NCBI RefSeq assembly: GCF_022809095.1
Contig: NZ_JALAZE010000010.1
Span: forward strand, 53,006 to 117,005
DNA: 64,000 nt
Source: Bacillus kexueae
Lineage (GTDB): Bacteria; Bacillota; Bacilli; Bacillales; Aeribacillaceae
Reading direction: 5' to 3'
The translations under genes were made by a program, and so were the position numbers. Positions 26,219 to 34,196 of the stretch are shown piece after piece. The notes beneath the pieces were generated by a model. That model had not been told where the DNA came from, ran no database searches, and worked only from the letters and a program-made list of their open reading frames with translations. Within the stretch, counting starts at the first letter, position 1; every line of letters begins with the position of its first letter.

Positions 26219-26636
26219 AGACCTGTTCCATCTATCCATTACCTACGAAGAATCCTCGTTAGCCCATTACATCTATCACCTCTTAGAAGAAGAAAAAATC
26301 ACACTAGAAGACGATGTAGAAAAACTAGACTTCGCAAAAGCTGATCACACGAAAGTTGCCGAAATGATCGAAAACAACCTGCTCGGTTTTCATCACATCC
26401 ACCTATTCGCCTTATCAGCAACGAAGGGAAAATACTTCTTTATCTTTGCGAGAAACGAGGAGGAAGCCATCCGTCACTTTACAAAAACCTTTCAGCGAAA
26501 ACCACGCACATGTAAGCGAGTGCTACTCGATCATGAAATGATGCGAGGAAACGAAGTCGTCACCTTTCGGACATTGCGGAAGGAGTATACGAAATTCCCT
26601 GTGATTATTGGGGAGTTTTTCCTCACCAAGCAGTAG
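26208..26636 (+). CDS. Unknown protein in replication module
   Basis: 142 residues with no family I recognise. It is soluble, charged and mixed alpha/beta, with aromatic-rich strands (KGKYFFIFARNEEEAIRHF) and a basic stretch (QRKPRTCKR). It overlaps the helicase gene by 11 bp, with AAGGAGAAG as ribosome site, so it belongs to the same transcript. The '...FIFARNEEEAIRHF' pattern, a strand followed by a helix beginning at an acidic run, resembles small ligand- or nucleic-acid-binding folds, but this is weak. Position suggests a helicase-loading or regulatory partner. Confidence 0.7.
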   Translation: MRVKDLFHLSITYEESSLAHYIYHLLEEEKITLEDDVEKLDFAKADHTKVAEMIENNLLGFHHIHLFALSATKGKYFFIFARNEEEAIRHFTKTFQRKPRTCKRVLLDHEMMRGNEVVTFRTLRKEYTKFPVIIGEFFLTKQ

Positions 26637-27147
26637 GTGGTGAGGAGCTGACTTTTCGTATGCTCATACAATTCTAGAAGCTGAGGAATAAAACCGGCTA
26701 GGATGATGAATAAACTGTCGGAACTGATGAATAAACTGCTGAAACTGACGAATAAACTCTCAGAACTGATGAATAAACCGCCGAAACTGACGAATAAAAT
26801 CGCCTAACAGATGAATAAACTGCCGGAACTGATGAATAAAGTCACCCAAACTGACGAATAAAATCGCCTAACTGATGAATAAACTGCCGAAACTGATAAA
26901 TAAAACCACCGAACCGACAACGCATTAGAATCGAGATGTTTACGAAATTGTGTAACAACACACCCTAAACAAGTAAGGATGGGTCACAAGGAATGAGCAA
27001 TAATTACGCAATAGGTACGATTACCGAATTGAACATACACCAACTGCAACTTTACAAGACTTGAATCATTTACAAAAAATTGAAAATGGTGAATAGGAAA
27101 CCGATGTTCAAAAAGATCCAAAGTATTTTAATATCTTTAAAGTAAAT
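26637..27147. other. Non-coding region holding the 21-bp repeat array
   Basis: Contains the direct repeats at 26683-26914. After them is a decayed stretch (about 27020-27094) that reads in one frame as a short peptide ending in KIENGE then a stop, with no start or ribosome site. Confidence 0.55.
26683..26914. repeat. Tandem 21-bp repeat array (about 11 copies)
   Basis: Consensus unit TGATGAATAAACTGCCGAAAC, copies starting at about 26683, 26704, 26725, 26746, 26767, 26788, 26809, 26830, 26852, 26873 and 26894. The period is 21 bp except one 22-bp step (26830 to 26852). The GAATAAA core is nearly invariant; the GC-rich half varies. It lies 46 bp after the replication module, so it could be an iteron-type origin. 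Because 21 bp is seven codons, one frame also reads as a leucine heptad peptide (LMNKLSE-like) for about 34 codons before a stop. Confidence 0.85.
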
Positions 27148-27169
27148 GGGGGACAAAAGGGACAGGTCC
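27148..27169 (+). repeat. GGGACAGG palindromic element, copy 1 (inverted)
   Basis: GGGGGACAAAAGGGACAGGTCC is close to the reverse complement of the element at 27370-27398, so the two face each other around about 200 bp with no gene. Confidence 0.6.
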
Positions 27170-27369
27170 ATCGTTCAATATTTTTATTGAAATGCACGAG
27201 CCTCTTTTAAGAGAGAACTTATTTGTTTTTTATACTTCTCAGCGGGAATTTATAAAATGTTAAGGTATCCGCTGAAGCAAATAGGCGTTTAAGCTTATAT
27301 TGACACGAAAATGCGATTAGTCACCAATTTAGCTTCTTCCTATTTACTTATTCCTCCCCCCAACAGGGT

Positions 27370-27398
27370 GGGACAAGGAACCTGTCCCTCTGTCCCCC
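27370..27398 (+). repeat. GGGACAGG palindromic element, copy 2
   Basis: Carries GGACAAGGAACCTGTCC, an imperfect palindrome, then CTCTGTCC. The 25 bp at 27371-27395 recur exactly at 34200-34224, on the far side of the dynamin cassette. It is REP-like; such GGGACA..TGTCCC elements are dispersed in Bacillaceae genomes (recollection). Confidence 0.65.
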
Positions 27399-27478
27399 TT
27401 TTCGAAGAGAAACAAATCAAAATGAAAAAATCCAAGTGGATCTTATCACTATAAATGTCGAATCTTGTCTAGCACTTT

Positions 27479-27509
27479 TTGTCTTATTAACCATCAAAAC
27501 TGGTAAAAT
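27479..27509 (+). promoter_or_regulatory. Candidate promoter for the dynamin cassette
   Basis: TTGTCT (27479-27484), a 19-bp spacer and TAAAAT (27504-27509) with an extended -10 TGG directly upstream. The spacing is long; it is the best candidate before the first gene at 27591. Confidence 0.35.
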
Positions 27510-27590
27510 AATCATAGTATTTCTATATTTTGTATCATCTTCTATTCCATTGGATTTTCGACAAAAAAGTAAATGTTAAGGAGTATATTC

Positions 27591-28262
27591 ATGGGCTTTT
27601 TTGATACTTTAACTGGTAAAAATGTAGAACAAGCTATTGAAGAGTATGGAAATGTATACAATGAAGTGTTAATTGGAATGCATCATGAAATTCAAACAAT
27701 TCACCATCAATTATTAAGAAACAAAGAATTGTTTGAGAACGGGCTCAATACTTTAGATGAAGTAGAACAGAAAAGCATACAACTACTTCAAAAAATGGAA
27801 GGTTATTTAAATATTTCTCAAAAGTACCTAGAACAACATGAACAAAATGCATCAAAAGTATCTCAAACTTTGAATGAAGCCCAGCAACTACTTCAATCAA
27901 CACTTTTAGAAAATAAGAAGTTATTGAGTCAGATAGATAAACAACGAAAAAAATTAAACACATCTCTTTTAGAATATGAGAAAAAAATAAAAGCACAATT
28001 TGATAGACAAAAACAACTCTATCTTGATCAAGTCTCTTTCCTAAAAGATGAGTTTGAAAAAAAACTGGACGAATCTAATCAACTTGTCAACAAAATCCAC
28101 CAAGATACACATAATGAAATAACTCAATACAAAGACAACATAAGATCTCTTTTAAAAACACATGAAAAAGAATCGATGAAAACTAGGAAAATTGCTTTTT
28201 TCTCTCTCATGTTAAATGGGGTACTTCTTTTACTAGGAGGAATCTTATGGCTGATACTTTAA
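27591..28262 (+). CDS. Tail-anchored coiled-coil protein (cassette gene 1)
   Basis: 223 residues. Residues 1-25 form a short N-terminal region (MGFFDTLTGKNVEQ). About 25-195 is a long helical, Lys/Glu/Gln-rich coiled coil (for example NKKLLSQIDKQRKKLN), and 200-223 is a single C-terminal transmembrane helix (FFSLMLNGVLLLLGGILWL). It is therefore cytoplasmic and tail-anchored. The start is ATG 27591 after TTAAGGAG; an in-frame ATG at 27573 precedes that site. The last 16 bp overlap the nuclease-like gene. No enzymatic motif. I do not recognise the family. With the similar protein at 29346 it may act as a membrane scaffold or sensor for the GTPases. Confidence 0.75.
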   Translation: MGFFDTLTGKNVEQAIEEYGNVYNEVLIGMHHEIQTIHHQLLRNKELFENGLNTLDEVEQKSIQLLQKMEGYLNISQKYLEQHEQNASKVSQTLNEAQQLLQSTLLENKKLLSQIDKQRKKLNTSLLEYEKKIKAQFDRQKQLYLDQVSFLKDEFEKKLDESNQLVNKIHQDTHNEITQYKDNIRSLLKTHEKESMKTRKIAFFSLMLNGVLLLLGGILWLIL

Positions 28263-29245
28263 TCAAATTATCATCAGACTATCGGCGAAAAAATAAAGCT
28301 GTGAATGATAAAAATACAATTACCGATTTGTATCAATTTTATATTAAAAAGAGAGAGCAATCTTTATTAATAGCAGCAGCTTCAGCAGTTGCCATCCATT
28401 CTATATTGGACAATGGTGCTCTCGATTATTCAGCCATTACTCCCCAAATGGAGGAAGCCTTCAACCTTCAATTTCCAAATTTACAATTACAAGATCTAGA
28501 AAACATGACATTAGAACAATTAGAAGGAATATTACTTGGCTGGAAAGGAAAATACTTTGAGGTATTAGTTCGAGATCAATTAAATGATGGCCTAACCGTA
28601 GGTGACATTCAACTAGATCCAGGACAAACTGCTGTTCTATCCGATTCCCCAACACAAGCAGGATGGGATTTACAAATTATCAATGAAGACGGAAGTATTT
28701 CAACTGAAATACAATTAAAAGCCACTGAATCCTTATCATACATTAAAAGTGCATTAGAAAAATATCCGGAAATTGATGTGTTAACTACAGAAGAAGTATT
28801 TAATCAATCGAATATTCTAAGTGAACAAATTTTAAATAGTGGAATTTCAGAAAATGAATTAGAAGCTTCTCTTAGAGGACCAATGGAAGAATTGTTATCG
28901 AATGAAGGTAGTTCTTCAATGGATCTTATTCTTCCCGGTCTTCCATTTATGATTATTGCAATTGGAGAAGGGCGTCATGTTTTAATGGGAAAGCAAACAT
29001 TTGAAGGCTTTATGAACATTTTTATGGAAAAAGCTACAAAATCAGCAGTAGCCATGACAGCAGGTTGGTTATCTACTTTTATAATCGACTTCGGTTTATC
29101 TAGTGCATTAGTTTCAATGGGAACATATCTTTTACTTGATCGTCCAAAATCGATGAATAAAGCGTTTGAAGGGCTTCAGATTAGAAAAAAAGAAGTAAGT
29201 GAATTATTGGAGTGCTATGATAAACCTTTGTTACTAGGTAAATAG
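28247..29245 (+). CDS. Mrr-like PD-(D/E)xK-type protein with membrane helices (cassette gene 2)
   Basis: 332 residues. The central region carries the elements of a restriction-endonuclease fold in the QxK variant seen in Mrr-like enzymes: a glutamate in GKYFEVLVRDQL (E105), GWDLQI (D141) and EIQLKAT (E154, Q156, K158), with the expected beta-hairpin spacing. Residues about 228-295 are hydrophobic and glycine-rich (LPGLPFMIIAIG; AMTAGWLSTFIIDFGLSSALVSMGTYLLL) and should span or insert in the membrane. The N-terminal 90 residues include an alanine-rich helix (LLIAAASAVAI). A perfect TAGGAGG precedes the ATG within gene 1. The active-site assignment is by eye and not certain; a degenerate, non-catalytic fold is possible. 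Confidence 0.65.
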   Translation: MADTLIKLSSDYRRKNKAVNDKNTITDLYQFYIKKREQSLLIAAASAVAIHSILDNGALDYSAITPQMEEAFNLQFPNLQLQDLENMTLEQLEGILLGWKGKYFEVLVRDQLNDGLTVGDIQLDPGQTAVLSDSPTQAGWDLQIINEDGSISTEIQLKATESLSYIKSALEKYPEIDVLTTEEVFNQSNILSEQILNSGISENELEASLRGPMEELLSNEGSSSMDLILPGLPFMIIAIGEGRHVLMGKQTFEGFMNIFMEKATKSAVAMTAGWLSTFIIDFGLSSALVSMGTYLLLDRPKSMNKAFEGLQIRKKEVSELLECYDKPLLLGK

Positions 29246-29345
29246 CAAATTTATTTAAATACAGGCAAATAATATTTAATTTATTAAATTTGTATTTGTA
29301 TACCTTTTTCTTATAGAAAATTTTTCATCATAGGAGGAATTAATA

Positions 29346-29816
29346 ATGAATACAACAGAAGCAAATGATTTATATCAAGAATATCAAAAAATGATTGAAG
29401 AAATTTCTAAAGAAGTACTTGAAAAAGGAATTATGAAGGAGATTCACTGGTCTACCAAAACGTTTCTTAATTCATTACCAAAGTTTGATGAATTTATAAG
29501 GGAAAGTAAGGAATTAAGAAATCAATTAAAAGATTTAGAAACTATTAATCAAAAACAAAAAAACGATCTACTGAAAAAGCTTGAATATAATGAAAAAGAA
29601 CTAAAACAAGATATATCAAAATTACTAGAAGAAATAAAACAATTATCTATTAAGTTAGAAATTTTAGAAGTTGAAACGAATAAAAAGCTAAATAACAAGT
29701 CAAATGAATTAACAAACATTGTAAATTCACGAACTAAAGTTTTACAACAAATTATGTATTTAATTCTTGGATTTTCAATTTTAGGAAACCTTATAGTAAT
29801 CTTTTTAGGCTGGTGA
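29346..29816 (+). CDS. Tail-anchored coiled-coil protein (cassette gene 3)
   Basis: 156 residues with the same plan as gene 1: a helical N-terminus, a highly charged coiled coil over about 60-130, and a C-terminal transmembrane helix (MYLILGFSILGNLIVIFLGW). AGGAGGAATTAATA is a strong ribosome site. A 100-bp AT-rich gap separates it from gene 2 and could hold a secondary promoter, though none is convincing. The next gene starts 4 bp after its stop, so it is coupled to the first GTPase. The family is not recognised; the close coupling suggests a membrane adaptor for that GTPase. Confidence 0.72.
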   Translation: MNTTEANDLYQEYQKMIEEISKEVLEKGIMKEIHWSTKTFLNSLPKFDEFIRESKELRNQLKDLETINQKQKNDLLKKLEYNEKELKQDISKLLEEIKQLSIKLEILEVETNKKLNNKSNELTNIVNSRTKVLQQIMYLILGFSILGNLIVIFLGW

Positions 29817-29820
29817 TAGT

Positions 29821-31818
29821 ATGTCAATAGAAAATATGAATCGATTTAAATTAATCTATGATAAATTAACAAATCATATTATTTCTTATCGATTTAATAA
29901 GATAGACGAGACTTTAAATTGCACAATTAATTACTTAACAGAATATGAACAATTAATCCAAAACCACCCTGGATATGAATATTCAACCATTTTAAAACCT
30001 TTTTATGTTGAATTAAATGAGTTTATTGAAAAGTTCCGTAGTCTTAGAAAAAATATGTATTCTCCTTTTATGCTTTTTGTCGTTGGTACCGGTAATTATG
30101 GAAAATCAACACTTTTAAATGCACTAATGCAACAGCAAGTTGCAGATGTGGACTTTTTACCCAAAACATGGAAAATAGATATTTTTAAAGCATCACAAAA
30201 CAATGTAACACTAAAATTTAAAAACGGTGAGGAAAAAATTGTTTCAATTCAAGAAGCTAAGGAGTTTATTAGTCAAGAAGAGCAAAAAAGAATGAAATCG
30301 GAAAAGATTGTTTCAATAAAATATAAAAAATTCAAAGAGTCTGGTGCTAGTAAAGAAGAACTAAAGGAATACAAGTTAGCACTTCAGCAAGAAGAATTAT
30401 ATGAATCAAAACTAGCAGAAGTACATTGGCCTGTAAAGTCTACACCACTTCTTGAGAAATTTTATTTAGTAGATACACCTGGCCTTCAACAAAGAATAAT
30501 GGGTGAGTTAAAGGTAAATATAAGAGAATACTATCATAAAGCTGATGGAGTATTATGGATGTTAGATGCAACTGCTATATCAGCAGCTAATTCAAAAAAT
30601 TTAATTAACGATCTAACTAACTACATAAAAGATGTAGGACAAATAAAACCACAAAATATTATTGCAGTATTAAACAAAATTGACTTAATTAGAAACCAAG
30701 AAGGAGAGGAAGGCGTTCAGCGTATTATTCAAGAAGCTAAAGAGATTTATAAAGGCTTTTTTTCGAAAATCATTCCTATTTCAGCAGAGGAAGCGTTTAA
30801 GGGTTATGAAAATAATGATAAAAAATTAATAAAAGAAAGTGGAATTGAGAGACTTCTTTTAGAAATTGAAGAGTCATTTTTAAAACAAAGTAAGGAAGTC
30901 CGAGTTGAAAGTAAAATTTTATCTCTCAAATCTTTATTAAAATCTACTTCTAATCATCTCGAAAGTTATATTACAAGACTCGAAGAAGATGAAAATCAAC
31001 TAAAATCCTTAATTAACCATTTAAACTCAGAAATGGATAAAAGAGAAAAAGCACTATTAAAAGAATTAGACCAACTTTTGCATAATCATAGCCATAAAGT
31101 TAAATCAAATATCCAATTGTATGCTGAGAACCTATTTGATTTTGAAAACAATAAGGGAAGAGAAAACTATATTAAAAATAAGATATTTGAAATTGGGTTT
31201 CTTTCAAAGAAAATAGAAGATTTATACAATAAAACAGAGAAAACTTTGAAGGAAATGTTTGAATACTATAGGGAAAAAGCTAAGTTTACAAAATATAAAC
31301 TTATTGAAAAAAAAGAATTTCAAGGGTCAATTCAATCCTTTTCATTTGGTAAGTTAAATTTTAATGAAGAAAATTTTGATACGGAAGGATTAAGTTTTGT
31401 TTCAGGTACGGGTATATCTATTATCTCTTCTATTTTTTTAGGTCCAATAGGCCTTTTATTAGGACCTTTATCAGGCATTTTAGGCATCAATAAATGGATT
31501 GCAAAACAGTTTAAACTCGGTGAATTACAGATTAATTTAAATAGTGCATTTAACGATTCAATAAACGAAATTCAGCAAGCATACGAAAAGTATGTACATG
31601 AAGTATTTACATCTACAAGGAAACAAGTAGAAGAAATTGCATATACAACATTTTCAACTTTACATGGAGATGCTAGGCATGCAGAATTTTTAATCGCTGC
31701 ACTCAAAATACCCCTTTTAAATATCCACGATTTAACACATCACGAACCTAATGTAAAAAATTTTTTTACAGAGGATGTTTATCTTAAGTCAAAAGATGGG
31801 AATGTTACTTTAAAATAA
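29821..31818 (+). CDS. Dynamin-like GTPase A (cassette gene 4)
   Basis: 665 residues. The GTPase domain has the P-loop GTGNYGKST (89-97), G3 DTPG (218-221) and G4 NKID (285-288). A helical insertion near 150-200 lies between the G2 region and G3. After the G domain come long coiled-coil segments (about 370-500), a hydrophobic glycine-rich patch near 525-560 (SGTGISIISSIFLGPIGLLLG) likely to be the membrane paddle, and a C-terminal helical region. This is the bacterial dynamin-like plan: a GTP-driven membrane-remodelling protein acting in pairs. It differs strongly from the GTPase that follows, consistent with a heteromeric pair as in LeoA/LeoBC (Eleos). The P-loop has Tyr-Gly where most have Ser/Ala-Gly. 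Confidence 0.85.
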   Translation: MSIENMNRFKLIYDKLTNHIISYRFNKIDETLNCTINYLTEYEQLIQNHPGYEYSTILKPFYVELNEFIEKFRSLRKNMYSPFMLFVVGTGNYGKSTLLNALMQQQVADVDFLPKTWKIDIFKASQNNVTLKFKNGEEKIVSIQEAKEFISQEEQKRMKSEKIVSIKYKKFKESGASKEELKEYKLALQQEELYESKLAEVHWPVKSTPLLEKFYLVDTPGLQQRIMGELKVNIREYYHKADGVLWMLDATAISAANSKNLINDLTNYIKDVGQIKPQNIIAVLNKIDLIRNQEGEEGVQRIIQEAKEIYKGFFSKIIPISAEEAFKGYENNDKKLIKESGIERLLLEIEESFLKQSKEVRVESKILSLKSLLKSTSNHLESYITRLEEDENQLKSLINHLNSEMDKREKALLKELDQLLHNHSHKVKSNIQLYAENLFDFENNKGRENYIKNKIFEIGFLSKKIEDLYNKTEKTLKEMFEYYREKAKFTKYKLIEKKEFQGSIQSFSFGKLNFNEENFDTEGLSFVSGTGISIISSIFLGPIGLLLGPLSGILGINKWIAKQFKLGELQINLNSAFNDSINEIQQAYEKYVHEVFTSTRKQVEEIAYTTFSTLHGDARHAEFLIAALKIPLLNIHDLTHHEPNVKNFFTEDVYLKSKDGNVTLK

Positions 31819-31862
31819 ATTTAGTAATATTAAAATATTGATGAATGAGAGGGATTTAAAGT

Positions 31863-33659
31863 ATGGCAATGACAGAAATTGAAAAATCCTTTCTAAACTT
31901 AAAAAAACAATTAATGGATTCCCCATTAAGAAACAAGGTAATGGATATACCTGCTGTTAATGTTCATACATTTTTAAATCGAATATTGGAAGAAATGGAT
32001 ATTCTAATAGAAAAATGTACAATTCCACTTAATGTTGTATTGATGGGAGAGGTTAAATCAGGAAAATCAACTTTACTTAACGCTTTAATTGGTGCTAAGG
32101 TTTCCCCGGTGAATGTAGCTGAAGCAACAGCTAGTATTATTGAAGTCTATCATAGTACAACAAAAGAAGGAAAAATTATAAGAGAAAAGAATGATGATAT
32201 TATTGGTACGCCAGATGAGATCTATGCGTTATTAGAAAAACATCATGGGGATTTAGAATTTTTTAAGGATGTTGTAGAAATTAAATTAGGATTCCCAATA
32301 CCTAATCTAAAAAAGTTACACATTGTTGATACCCCTGGATTAGCAACCGTTAGGGAACAAAATGCTAAAAAAACAGAAGATTACATTCAACAATGTGATG
32401 TAATTTTATGGATTTTTAGTGCTCATCATTTAGGACAAGCAGATATTGAGGAAAAATTTGAAGAAATAGAAGGTTACGGTAAGCCAATAATCCCTATTAT
32501 TAATCGTGTAGATGAAGTAAATGGAGATCCGAGCAGAATGGTTCTTTATTTAGAAGATAGATTAGATTTATATGATGTAAAAAAAGTATTTCCTATATCT
32601 GCAAAGAATGCATATGATGGAATTACTACTAATAATTTATCTCTTGTTAAAGATTCTGGTTACCTTGACCTTCTTTCTTATCTTGAGAAAGAAATTGAAC
32701 AGGATGATAAAATACACGAAGAATCATTAAAGTCTTCAATGAACGCTCTAATACTTAAGGAACTCACCATACATAAACATTTTGTGGAAACAATTGAAGA
32801 GCTAGTGGAGAAGATGGAAAATCGAAAAAAAGAAATCTTTTATTTTAATAATAAAATAAAAGAAGATTTGTCTTCAGAATTAAAAAATTGGTTTCAGTTT
32901 AATTTCTTATTAGATGAAGAAAATTTAATTAAAGAACAAATAAAAAGTTTAAAATTATTTTCATCTAAAGAGGATAAAAAACATATTGAAGAGTTATTTC
33001 GAAAAGAGCTTTCTGAAGAAAAAGTAAAACAAAAAATATCAGCTAAATATAAATATATCAACACACAGTTTCAAAAAGAATGGCAAGATGCATTAACTGT
33101 AATACAAAAGAAAATTGAAGAGGATATAAACGAATTCTTTTTAAATTCAAATGACAAACTCTTAGCATCTATTGAAAATTTAACAAAAGAAGTACCAGTT
33201 GGACAAGAACAAATAAAGGACGGCGTTGGAAAAGGTATGGCAATAGCAGGAGCATATGGAACATCTGTTGCAGCTTATACAGCGTGGATGGGACCATATG
33301 CTGCATCTGTTTCCATTGGGTCTGCACTTGGTGCAATTTTACCTCCAGTTTTAATTACTGGAGCAGCAATTGGAGCAGTAGTGAAAATAATTAATTTTCG
33401 TAATCATAAAAAAGAATTCATGAGAAATGTTGATGAAGCCATTAATATGATCAAGAATAATATAGAATTTTCTATTCTCCCTAACATCATGAAAGAAATA
33501 GAATACGAAAATAATAATATTACTAATCATATTTATTCTCAATACTGTCAATCTCTTGCTAATGGTTATACAGAAGAAGGATTAAGGGAAATTAAAACTA
33601 GTGTAAAGAAGTATATTACAAAACTAGAAGTTACCAATACTGTGAATAGTGTAGTTTAG
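31863..33659 (+). CDS. Dynamin-like GTPase B (cassette gene 5)
   Basis: 598 residues. P-loop GEVKSGKST (62-70), switch-I threonine in VAEATAS, G3 DTPG (156-159), G4 NRVD (214-217; Arg in place of the usual Lys). A long helical stalk follows (about 280-450). A strongly hydrophobic Gly/Ala-rich segment at about 460-510 (AIAGAYGTSVAAYTAWMGPY, then ALGAILPPVLITGAAIGAV) should insert in the membrane, then a helical C-terminus. It is last in the cassette, 44 bp after GTPase A, with GAGAGGGA as ribosome site, and closes with a terminator. Two unlike dynamins in tandem usually assemble together on membranes. Confidence 0.87.
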   Translation: MAMTEIEKSFLNLKKQLMDSPLRNKVMDIPAVNVHTFLNRILEEMDILIEKCTIPLNVVLMGEVKSGKSTLLNALIGAKVSPVNVAEATASIIEVYHSTTKEGKIIREKNDDIIGTPDEIYALLEKHHGDLEFFKDVVEIKLGFPIPNLKKLHIVDTPGLATVREQNAKKTEDYIQQCDVILWIFSAHHLGQADIEEKFEEIEGYGKPIIPIINRVDEVNGDPSRMVLYLEDRLDLYDVKKVFPISAKNAYDGITTNNLSLVKDSGYLDLLSYLEKEIEQDDKIHEESLKSSMNALILKELTIHKHFVETIEELVEKMENRKKEIFYFNNKIKEDLSSELKNWFQFNFLLDEENLIKEQIKSLKLFSSKEDKKHIEELFRKELSEEKVKQKISAKYKYINTQFQKEWQDALTVIQKKIEEDINEFFLNSNDKLLASIENLTKEVPVGQEQIKDGVGKGMAIAGAYGTSVAAYTAWMGPYAASVSIGSALGAILPPVLITGAAIGAVVKIINFRNHKKEFMRNVDEAINMIKNNIEFSILPNIMKEIEYENNNITNHIYSQYCQSLANGYTEEGLREIKTSVKKYITKLEVTNTVNSVV

Positions 33660-33686
33660 ACAGTGTGTCATTTTGACTCACTGTCT
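33658..33686 (+). terminator. Terminator after the dynamin cassette
   Basis: AGACAGTG-T-GTCA pairs with TGAC-T-CACTGTCT (one T-T mismatch), followed by ATTTTATTT. It overlaps the stop codon region of GTPase B. Confidence 0.8.
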
Positions 33687-33713
33687 ATTTTATTTATTAG
33701 AGCTTTTCTATTA

Positions 33714-33880
33714 ATTTTAATTACGACAAACCTTGAATTTGCCGAATGGACAAACGTATTCGGTGATGAGAAGATGACAGCATTACTCGACAGAATTACC
33801 CACCGTTCTCACATTCTTTTATTAAACGGAGAATCGTATCGCTTCCGTCAAAGTATGAGCAAAAGGAAAATGGAGAAGGA
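33714..33880 (+). pseudogene. istB: IS21-family istB remnant
   Basis: The frame reads ILITTNLEFAEWTNVFGDEK, then a segment with LLDRITHRSHILLLNGESYRFRQS. This is the C-terminal part of IstB, the AAA+ helper ATPase of IS21-type transposons (family pattern TSNL-F-W--VFGD---T-A-LDRL-H---I---GESYR-R). No upstream IstB, no istA and no start are present, so it is a scar. It lies immediately after the cassette terminator. Confidence 0.8.
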
Positions 33881-33896
33881 TAGCACACCGCACGCA

Positions 33897-33941
33897 GGTG
33901 TTTGTGTTTCTCGCCCTCCTAGGGCAAGAAACACAAACACC
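33897..33941. repeat. Near-perfect 20-bp palindromic hairpin
   Basis: GGTGTTTGTGTTTCTCGCCC (33897-33916) faces GGGCAAGAAACACAAACACC (33922-33941) around a 5-nt TCCTA loop, pairing at 19 of 20 positions. It has no T run. It lies directly after the istB scar and may be an inserted palindrome or an element end. Confidence 0.75.
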
Positions 33942-34005
33942 CACATACTCCCATTTATAGGAGTTCCCATTCCAAGAGTGGCTCACTTTTTATCATTGAC
34001 AATAC

Positions 34006-34164
34006 ATGGAGACCATTTTACGCATTATCCAGAAGCATGCCCATGTTCAAAATGAAGATCAATTAATGGTAGAATTGCTTTCTTTTTTCCAAAAGGAAAA
34101 CGGGAGGAACGTGGAGGTGAAATACAAGCCAATGTTAAAAGAACTTTTGACAGTAGACAAATAG
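34006..34164 (+). pseudogene. Duplicated in-frame fragment of the downstream PRD/PTS regulator gene
   Basis: The 52-codon frame from ATG 34006 to TAG 34162-34164 encodes a close copy of the linker before the EIIA domain of the regulator at 35359 (shared KHAHVQNEDQL and VEVKYKPMLKELLTVDK). At DNA level, 34110-34161 is identical to 36990-37041; the first half has several substitutions. It has no promoter or domain of its own and is a rearrangement scar. Confidence 0.85.
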
Positions 34165-34196
34165 AACGCCCATCGAAGTGCAGGGCATCACCATTA

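Noticed and set aside
26704..26808. Leucine heptad peptide encoded in the 21-bp repeats
   Set aside because: No ribosome site, stops interrupt the array and other units shift frame at the 22-bp step; kept only as an alternative reading.
26683..26914. CRISPR array
   Set aside because: Repeats are head-to-tail with no unique spacers, and no cas genes are present.
27020..27094. Short peptide-like stretch ending in KIENGE
   Set aside because: About 24 codons, no start or ribosome site, no recognised family.
33663..34055. 130-codon plus-strand frame after the dynamin cassette
   Set aside because: It begins inside the terminator, and its sequence is the istB scar plus translation through the palindrome; not an intact gene.
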